From the NCBI GenBank assembly GCA_016781885.1, contig JADDPM010000002.1:1-32861 (forward strand): a DNA stretch of 32,861 nucleotides, read 5' to 3'. Under the pieces are notes generated by a model. The model searched no databases, was not told the DNA's origin, and saw only the letters and a program-made list of their open reading frames with translations. The DNA is from Rubrobacter sp. Lineage in GTDB: Bacteria > Actinomycetota > Rubrobacteria > Rubrobacterales > Rubrobacteraceae. This document shows, piece by piece, positions 26,297-32,861 of the stretch. The first letter of the stretch is position 1; each line of letters begins with the position of its first letter. The translations under genes and the position numbers were made by a program.

Positions 26297-27541
26297 TCAA
26301 GCCCCACCGCCGAGCAGGACTTCCTCGCGCAGCACTATCGCCTCGACCGGCTCGCCTGCCTGCAGACCCTCTGACTCGGGCCCGATAAGCGCCAACGCGT
26401 CGGCTTTGGTGAGCGAACTAACGAGCCCCGACCCCTGCGCGCCTACGGACTCGGCTCTCCAGCCCTTCTCCGTTCGTTCCAGGGTCACCCGCATCGCGTG
26501 CATGCGGCCGAACTTGTTCTCGACGTCCTCGTCGAAGTAGACTTGTATGCGCAGACGGCGCACGTCCTCGCGGCCCGTCATCCGCATGAGTGCGAGCCGG
26601 ACGAAGAGCTCGAAACAGACCATCGCGGAGACGGGGTTGCCGGGGAGGCCGAAGAAGCGGGCGTCCTCCCGCGCGCCGAAGAAGACCGGCTTGCCCGGCT
26701 TGAGCTTGACCCCCCAGAAGATTTGCTCGACCCCGAGGTCGAGGAGCGTGCCCTTGACGAGGTCCTTCTCGCCGACGGAGACGCCGCCGCTCGTAACCAC
26801 TACGTCGGCTGTCGTGAGAGCTTCCTGCATCGCGGCGCGCAAGGTCTCGGCCTCGTCGGAGGCTGCGTGCATGCGGCGGGCGTCTGCACCAGCTTCGAGG
26901 GCCTGGGCGAGCAGGGCGAAGGAGTTGGAGTCGAAGATCTCACCAGGCCGGAGGTCGCGCGTACCGGGTTCGACCAGCTCGGTGCCGGTCGAGAGCACGA
27001 CGACCTTCGGTCGCCGGTACACCGGCAGCTCGCCGTAGCCCTGGGCGGCGGCGAGCGCGATCTCGGGGGCACCTATCTCGGTACCGGCGCGCAGCATCAC
27101 GTCGCCCTCGCGCACGTCCTCGCCGCTTCGGCGCAGGTTGTTGCCCGCCTTGGTCGGCTTCTTGAGCTCGAACTCCTCACCCCAGCCGGAGGTGTTCTCG
27201 ACCATCACGACCGCGTCGGCGCCCTCGGGCATCACGCCGCCCGTAAAGATCTTGATGGCCTCCCCCTCCCCCACCTCCTTCCGCGCCGGGCGCCCCGCCG
27301 GAGCCTCATCTACAACTTTGAAGGTGCGTCCGGCCTCTCTCGCGTCCACACTCCTGACGGCGTATCCGTCTACAGCGGAGTTGTCGAACGGCGGCGAGTC
27401 AAACCTCGCCCGCAGGTTCTCGGCGAGCGCGAGCCCCCGTGCGTCCATCAGCGACACGTGTTCGACGGACAGGCGGGGGGTCTCCTCCAGCACTAGCCGC
27501 ACTGCCTCCGCGTGATCTATGAGTCTCTCGAAGAGTTGCAT
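26297..27541 (-). CDS. moeA: molybdopterin molybdotransferase
   Basis: FDSPPFDNSAVDGYAVRS, FTGGVMPEGADAVVMVE, VLSTGTELVEPG, TSGGVSVGEKDLV, GLPGNPVSAMVCFELFV. Confidence 0.95.
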   Translation of the reverse strand: MQLFERLIDHAEAVRLVLEETPRLSVEHVSLMDARGLALAENLRARFDSPPFDNSAVDGYAVRSVDAREAGRTFKVVDEAPAGRPARKEVGEGEAIKIFTGGVMPEGADAVVMVENTSGWGEEFELKKPTKAGNNLRRSGEDVREGDVMLRAGTEIGAPEIALAAAQGYGELPVYRRPKVVVLSTGTELVEPGTRDLRPGEIFDSNSFALLAQALEAGADARRMHAASDEAETLRAAMQEALTTADVVVTSGGVSVGEKDLVKGTLLDLGVEQIFWGVKLKPGKPVFFGAREDARFFGLPGNPVSAMVCFELFVRLALMRMTGREDVRRLRIQVYFDEDVENKFGRMHAMRVTLERTEKGWRAESVGAQGSGLVSSLTKADALALIGPESEGLQAGEPVEAIVLREEVLLGGGA

Positions 27542-27674
27542 TCCCTCGCCCCCATTCTCTAAGAGCCAACTCTCTCCAAGCTACCACAACACCGTTCGGC
27601 GCGGGGCGTGAACCCTCCGTGGCAGCCTCCCGTCTCGGGGACTACGCCTGCGTGTATGCGGCTTTAGGGGATTT

Positions 27675-28115
27675 TCAGTCCCAGGAGTATGGGAGGAACT
27701 TGCCGTCATCAGTGATCCTGACGCGGGGGCCTTCCTCGCTCTCGACTCTCTCTATATCCAGATTGAAGGTTATGGCGCTCATGATACCGTCTCCGAACTC
27801 CTCGTTTGTGAGGGCCTTGATGGTGCCGTAGGCCTGGGTGATTCTCATGGATGCGATAGATGGTGAAGTCTACCGGTATGTCCCCTTCCAGGCTGCCGCG
27901 TATCGGTATCTCCTGCAACGCCCGGGCGACCTCGGAGTCGAGTCCAAGGAGGGCCACGACGGTCCCATCCTGCTCCGCGCTCCTCGGATGCTGCCACAGC
28001 AGGGCGGACGTGGTCTAGACTTCGTGCGCCCCGACCTTCTGGGCGATAGCCTCGAAGGTGAGCTCCTGCTCCTTTTGGCCTCCAGGACCTGCTCGGTCGC
28101 TTCTTCGCGGTTCAT
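27675..28115 (-). pseudogene. cynS: cyanate hydratase (cyanase) pseudogene
   Basis: Frame-corrected minus-strand translation: [145 protein letters not shown]; two frameshifts plus in-frame TAG at 28015-28017. Confidence 0.88.
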
Positions 28116-28330
28116 CTCGCTCCTCCCGTACGGTAACCTCGTTGACGAGCATAAGAAAGTGAACTACGCGCCCATCCGGTGGCGACCACTACCCCCTTTT
28201 CCTTCTCTCGCCCCATACTCTGTAGAGGATCACCCAAAATGCCGGAACATCGGCTCGTGGTAGTAGCGGGAACGCAGTTTACCGGGGTAGAGTTGTGGAC
28301 GAGACTTTTTGTTTGAGCAAGGAGGTTTGC

Positions 28331-29047
28331 GTGGAGAACGGGAGAGTGGCAGCGGTCCTGGGCGTGGGACCAGGGCTCGGGGCGGCGATAGCGAGGCGCT
28401 TCGCCCGCGAAAGCTTCGCGGTGGGCCTGATGGCGCGGCGAGAGGAGAGCCTGTCGGGGGCGCGCGAGGAGATCGAGGGCGAGGGTGGGACGGCGCTCGC
28501 GGTGGAGACGGACGCGACGGACGCGGCGTCTGTGGCTGGCGCCTTTGACCGGGTGAGAGACGAGCTCGGCGACCCGGATGTCTTTGTGTACAACGCCGGA
28601 GCCTTCCAGATGGGGGGCATCCTGGAGCTCAGCCCCGAGCAGTTCGATAACTGCTTCCGGGCGAACTGCTCGGGGGCCTTTTATGGGGCACAGCAGGTGC
28701 TCCCGGCGATGGCAGAGAGGGGGCGCGGCACGGTCATCCTGACCGGGGCGACGGCGAGTTTGCGGGGCTCGGCCAGATTCGCAGCGCTCTCGACGGGCAA
28801 GTTCGGTTTGCGGGCTCTCGCCCAGTCGATGGCCCGGGAGTTCTGGCCGCAGGGAATACACGTCGCCCACGTCGTGATAGACGGCCAGATCAACACCCCA
28901 AGGATGCGCGAGATGTCGCCGGACCGCGAAGAGCACACGATGCTCTCCCCCGACGCCATCGCCGAGGCCTACTGGCAGCTACACGCCCAAGATCCGACCG
29001 CCTGGGCGCTAGAACTGGACCTCCGCCCGGCGGTGGAGAGCTTTTGA
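28331..29047 (+). CDS. SDR-family oxidoreductase
   Basis: GTG start with RBS aaggagg just upstream; VAAVLGVGPGLGAAIARRFA Rossmann, YNAGAF, GTVILTGATASLRG, FAALSTGKFGLRALAQSMAREFWPQGIHVAHVVIDG. Confidence 0.88.
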   Translation: MENGRVAAVLGVGPGLGAAIARRFARESFAVGLMARREESLSGAREEIEGEGGTALAVETDATDAASVAGAFDRVRDELGDPDVFVYNAGAFQMGGILELSPEQFDNCFRANCSGAFYGAQQVLPAMAERGRGTVILTGATASLRGSARFAALSTGKFGLRALAQSMAREFWPQGIHVAHVVIDGQINTPRMREMSPDREEHTMLSPDAIAEAYWQLHAQDPTAWALELDLRPAVESF

Positions 29048-29808
29048 GGCTGGCCACGAGGAGGTGGGGCGAGGAGATTAATCCGCTCGCCATCCTCGTG
29101 CACGGAGTATCGGCCTCCTCGCGCACCTGGTGGCGGGTCGGCCCCTGGTTCGCGAGTAGAGGCTGGCACGCGGTCGCGGTCGACCTGCGCGGGCACGGTG
29201 AGAGCCCGCGAGCTACAGAGAACCTCGGACTGGAGGGCTTGGCCGAAGACCTGTACGAGACCATCTACGGGCTGGCAGGGGAGCGCGTATACGTGCTCCT
29301 CGGACACTCTCTGGGCGCGCTCGCCGCCCTCGAACTCTGTCGGAGGCACGCAGACCTCGTCAAGAGGTTGGTGCTGGAAGAGCCGCCGGGCTCGGAGAGC
29401 ACGGACTTCGCCGAGATCGCCCAGGGTATTGAGGCCGACGCCGTCCGGGCGAGGGAAGCACCCGAAGCCTTCGAGCGCGAGCAGCTCGCAGAGAACCCCT
29501 TATGGTCTGAGGAGGACTCTGTGGCGAACGTATTGGGCCTGCGACAGTGCGACGCCGGATCGGTAGCCGCGATGGTCCGGAAAGGTTTACGCTACGACCT
29601 GAAGGATCTGGCAAGGTCGGTAAAGGTCCCGTCCTTGCTCATTCTGGGGAGCGAGGCACGAGGCTCGTCTCTACCCGAACCCGAACGTACGTCCGTCGCT
29701 AGCGCGTTGAGCGGTGGCAGGATCGAGGTGTTCGACGCCGGTCACGGCGTACACCGGGACAACTACGAAGGCTACGTCCGACTCCTGGAGGGCTGGCTCC
29801 GAGAATAG
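29044..29808 (+). CDS. alpha/beta hydrolase
   Basis: ILVHGVSASSRTWW, DLRGHGES, LLGHSLGALAALEL, FDAGHGVHRDN. Confidence 0.92.
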   Translation: MRLATRRWGEEINPLAILVHGVSASSRTWWRVGPWFASRGWHAVAVDLRGHGESPRATENLGLEGLAEDLYETIYGLAGERVYVLLGHSLGALAALELCRRHADLVKRLVLEEPPGSESTDFAEIAQGIEADAVRAREAPEAFEREQLAENPLWSEEDSVANVLGLRQCDAGSVAAMVRKGLRYDLKDLARSVKVPSLLILGSEARGSSLPEPERTSVASALSGGRIEVFDAGHGVHRDNYEGYVRLLEGWLRE

Positions 29809-29841
29809 GCTGCGCTGGAGGCTATAAGAAAGGCCCCAATA

Positions 29842-30116
29842 TTACATGTTCTCGTCCTGGGCGACGTCGCAGATGGTGATCCCCTCTCCCACGAAGCCTT
29901 TTCGTGGCCCATCTCCTGGAACTGCCCCTCATCTTCTGTAAGTGTTGGCGAAGTAACGCTTGACGATGGCCCAGCGAAGGTCAGTCTGGTGGAGATCTGG
30001 CGGTTACTCATGCCGTAGGCGATGAGCAGCAATATCTCCAGTTCACTGGCGGAGACTGCGTCACCCGCTCCCCCCAATGCCTCTTTGAGCGCCTCCCGCA
30101 GCCTCCCCGCTATCAT
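29842..30116 (-). pseudogene. LuxR-type C-terminal HTH regulator remnant
   Basis: VSASELEILLLIAYGMSNRQISTRLTF then, in another frame, IVKRYFANTY...; KM.GSSR in a third frame; then EGITICDVAQDENM. Confidence 0.72.
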
Positions 30117-30284
30117 GCTCTACCCTTCGGAGAGACCGCCACGCGGACCGGGCGAGCAGGTGCTCGGAGGAGGAGCTCTTGACCAGCTAGACCTTACCCC
30201 CCGACGTACTGGCTATCGTAATGTATGTTATCGCGCCGAGCTTCCTACCTTTCGAGGCTCTTTCTGGCGACGGGGCCGGTTCCG

Positions 30285-31049
30285 TTAGCCCTTCCGGAGA
30301 CGGTTAGCGACGGAGGCGAAGGCAGCTCTCTCGGCGGAGTCGTCAAGTGGTTCGAGCTCCGCGCGCTCGTCCACGCGACGCAGGGCGCCCAGGATGAGCT
30401 GGTCGGTGAGCCAGGGGTTCTTGGGGAGAAGCGAGCCGTGCAGGTAGGTGCCGTAGGCGTTGAGGCGGCGCGCACCCTCGGTGCCGTCGCGGCCGTTATT
30501 GCCGTAACCTACTATCACGTCCGCGAAGGGCTCCGCGTCCTCGGCCAGCTCGGTGCGACCGCCGTGGTTCTCGAAGCCGGCGACCTCGCGGACTACGCGA
30601 TCTTCCTCCGGGTCGCGGACACGGGCGAGGACGTTTCCGATCAGACGCACCTCGTCTCCTCTACGCGGCCTCGTGTACATGTCGAAGACGCCGATGCCGG
30701 GTAGCTTCTGCCCCTCCGGCGTCTCGTAGTAGTGGCCCATGAGTTGGTAGCCCCCGCAGACGCCGAGGATCACGCCCCCGTCCTCGACGATAGCCCGGAG
30801 GTCCGCGCCCTTCGTACCGGAGAGGTCCTCGACGAGGAGCGTCTGCTCTCGGTCCTGCCCCCCGCCGAAGAGGAAGAGGTCCGCGGAGGAGGTAGGACTT
30901 ATAGGCTCGCCGATCCCCACGTCCACGACTTCGACCGCGATACCGCGCCACTCGGCGCGCTTCTTTATGGCGATGACGTTCCCGCGGTCGCCGTAGAGGT
31001 TCATCATGTCCGCGTAGAGATGGTGGATGGTGAGCTTGATTTGTCCCAA
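30285..31049 (-). CDS. gatD: lipid II isoglutaminyl synthase glutamine amidotransferase subunit
   Basis: LTIHHLYADMMNLYGDRGNVIAIKKRAEWRGI, FLFGGGQDREQ, GVILGVCGGYQLMGHYYE (nucleophile Cys), YLHGSLLPKNPWLTD; TTG start with gggag RBS. Confidence 0.92.
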   Translation of the reverse strand: MGQIKLTIHHLYADMMNLYGDRGNVIAIKKRAEWRGIAVEVVDVGIGEPISPTSSADLFLFGGGQDREQTLLVEDLSGTKGADLRAIVEDGGVILGVCGGYQLMGHYYETPEGQKLPGIGVFDMYTRPRRGDEVRLIGNVLARVRDPEEDRVVREVAGFENHGGRTELAEDAEPFADVIVGYGNNGRDGTEGARRLNAYGTYLHGSLLPKNPWLTDQLILGALRRVDERAELEPLDDSAERAAFASVANRLRKG

Positions 31050-32070
31050 TGCATAACTCCCTTCGTGTTTGTGGCCCCTATCGTAATCTCCACGGTGCCG
31101 TCCGCGCGGACCGCAGCCCGCAGGCCAAGCCTCACGTAGAGTTCCCGGAACCTCCCGCCCCGGGCGGCCTCGGCGGCGAGGCGCTTGTCGGCCAGTTCCT
31201 CGTCGGTGAGGTACCTTATTCTATCGGGTGAGCATATAGATGCCGAACGGGTTGTCGGGCGTCCGCTCGTCGGGTACGGTCTCGTACTCGCGTACCCGGA
31301 CCTCCGGCCCCACGAACTACGGCAGGTCGCGCAGATACTCCTCGACCAACTCCGGCAACTCCTCAAGCTCCCGGAGGCGGGCCTCCCCATCCGCGAGTAC
31401 CGCGAGCCGCGCCTCCAGGTTCTCGCGCTCCTCCGCCAGCGCGTCGAGCTTCTCGCGGAGCTTAGTCATTGAGATCAAGCCCTCCGCCTGATGGTCGCGG
31501 AAGTTGTCCGCAACGAGCTCAAGTTTTGCGAGGCGCTCGCGTGCGCTCGTCCTCTCCCTCGCGTTGCGGAGCCAGGGTTTAGACTCCCGCTCAGCCCTCA
31601 CCTGCTGCTCCACCTGCTCCCGGAGGACGTTGGGGTCCTTAATGAGGCGCACGGCGAACTCACGCCCGCGCTCCTCCAAGGGCTCGGCGCGGTGGTTGCG
31701 GTTCGGGCAGCCCGACCTCCCCTTCTCCTCGACCTTCATCATACAGAGGTAGTAGTGGTACGGCCCTCGCTTGCGCCCCTTCGGCGCCACCGTGTGCCCG
31801 GAGAGGCCGCGACCGCACTCGGCACACGCCGCGAACCCCCCGAAAGCTCTCAGACGCGCCGCCCCGCCTTCGGTGCGAGGAGCCTGAGCCCAACGTTGCG
31901 CCTAGCCCTCTCCGCCACCTCCCTCAGGACGCCCGAGTCGGGGACGGGGAGGGCTATCCACTCCTCGCGGGGTTTCTCGGTGTGCTCGCGGACGTCGCGG
32001 TAGGTACCGTCAGGCCGCCTCTTGCGCCCGAGGACCTTCCAGTCGTGCCTCCCCGACCACGTGATGCCGT
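31050..32070 (-). pseudogene. large serine recombinase remnant (recombinase domain end, zinc ribbon, coiled coil); N-terminal catalytic domain absent
   Basis: SGRHDWKVLGRKRRPDGTYRDVREHTEKPREEWIALPVPD in one frame; CAECGRGLSGHTVAPKGRKRGPYHYYLCMMKVEEKGRSGCPNRNH + coiled coil in a second; RIRYLTDEELADKRLAAEAARGGRFRELYVRLGLRAAVRADGTVEITIG in a third; in-frame TAGs at 31317-31319 and 31221-31223. Confidence 0.82.
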
Positions 32071-32081
32071 AGCTCGCGTCC

Positions 32082-32861
32082 TTGTCCAGCCGAGCGCCCT
32101 TGCGCGTGAGGGGCGAGCAGGAATACCCCGTCTTACCCCTGACGCTGCCCTCCTCAACCCAGAATCCAACAGAGGAGGAGATCCTAACAACCCCCTCGGG
32201 GCGGCTTTTTGTGGAGCGCACCCGGGCAGCCTCTCCTTTCTTTTCGCTCACTACTGAGAACGCCTCTTCGGTGGCGGCGATCTGCTGGCGGCTAGCCGGA
32301 CTGCCCTTGGCTCTGGAGCTGGCCGCGGCGAAGGTGAGCCTCCTTGAGCCCCAAGCCCTCCTCTCCAGGCTCGACCAGGCGCTTTCTATGGCGTGGGCTC
32401 GCGACCTACCCGAGCACCAGAGGACCATGCACGTCACACTGGACTGGAGTCACGAGCTGCTCTCAGAGCCGGAGCGCAGGCTTTTCCGTTGTCTGTCAGT
32501 ATTCGCGGGAGGCTTCACGCTGGAAGCCGGCCGAGACGGTCGGGGCGAGCGAGGAGCCAGAGGATGTGCTGGGTCTATTGGGTGCCCTGGTGGAGCAGTC
32601 GCTGGTCGTAGTGCAGTCGCCTAAGGAGGGCGGCGAGGCGCGCTACGGGACGCTCGAGCCGGTCAGGCAATACGCGCTGGAAAAGCTGGAGGGAAGCGGG
32701 GAGGGCGAGCGGGTCGGCATGCGGCACGCCGAGTACTACCTAGCGCTCGCGGAGCAGGCGTGCGGAGCTACAGGGACCGCGCCAGGCGGAGTGGCTGGAC
32801 GATCTCGCCCGCGAGCACGACAACGTGAGGGCGGCGATGGCGTGGCTGCTCGAGCGAGACA
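32082..32861 (+). pseudogene. NB-ARC/AfsR-LuxR-type regulator remnant, 5' truncated, frameshifted; continues past window
   Basis: SSRAPLRVRGEQEYPVLPLTLP...GRLFVERTRAASPFFSLTTENASSVAAICWRLAGLPLALELAAAKVSLL...HQRTMHVTLDWSHELLSEPERRLFRCLSVFAGGFTLEA / ETVGASEEPEDVLGLLGALVEQSLVVVQSPKEGGEARYGTLEPVRQYALEKLEGSGEGERVGMRHAEYYLALAEQA / ELQGPRQAEWLDDLAREHDNVRAAMAWLLERD across three frames. Confidence 0.85.

Noticed and set aside
26498-27496. 332-aa plus-strand ORF
   Set aside because: Antisense to moeA, a high-GC shadow ORF.
28112-28936. 274-aa minus-strand ORF
   Set aside because: Antisense to the well-supported SDR gene and overlapping the cynS remnant; composition is shadow-like.

Overview
High-GC bacterial chromosomal window that looks actinobacterial; TreT-type trehalose synthase next to OtsA/OtsB and LuxR/NB-ARC fragments suggest Rubrobacter or a relative (inference, no search run). 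Left to right: edge-truncated cytochrome-bd-like subunit I, two hypothetical membrane proteins, NCS2 purine permease, GlsB/YeaQ protein, a five-gene Asp23/AmaP/DUF2273 envelope-stress operon, MOFRL glycerate kinase, otsB convergent with treT-otsA, RsbW-like anti-sigma ATPase, slipin/SPFH protein, long coiled-coil NlpC/P60 hydrolase, membrane protein, UDG-like protein, CDP-alcohol phosphatidyltransferase, AI-2E exporter, degenerate M23-like protein, site-2-type M50 protease, histidine kinase/response regulator pair, DEDDh exonuclease-GIY-YIG/UvrC fusion overlapped by a RuvA-like HhH protein, moeA, SDR, alpha/beta hydrolase and gatD. The right ~5 kb contains several decayed genes that the ORF track hides: a cyanase (cynS) pseudogene, a LuxR-HTH remnant, a serine-recombinase remnant directly upstream of gatD (where murT would be expected), and a frameshifted NB-ARC/AfsR-type regulator abutting the recombinase in opposite orientation. 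Best candidates for less-described biology: the HhH + DEDDh/GIY-YIG nuclease pair, the duplicated Asp23/AmaP operon with a poly-Gln Asp23 protein, and sigma-B/F-like promoters before the GlsB and anti-sigma genes. No tRNA, rRNA or CRISPR array was seen.
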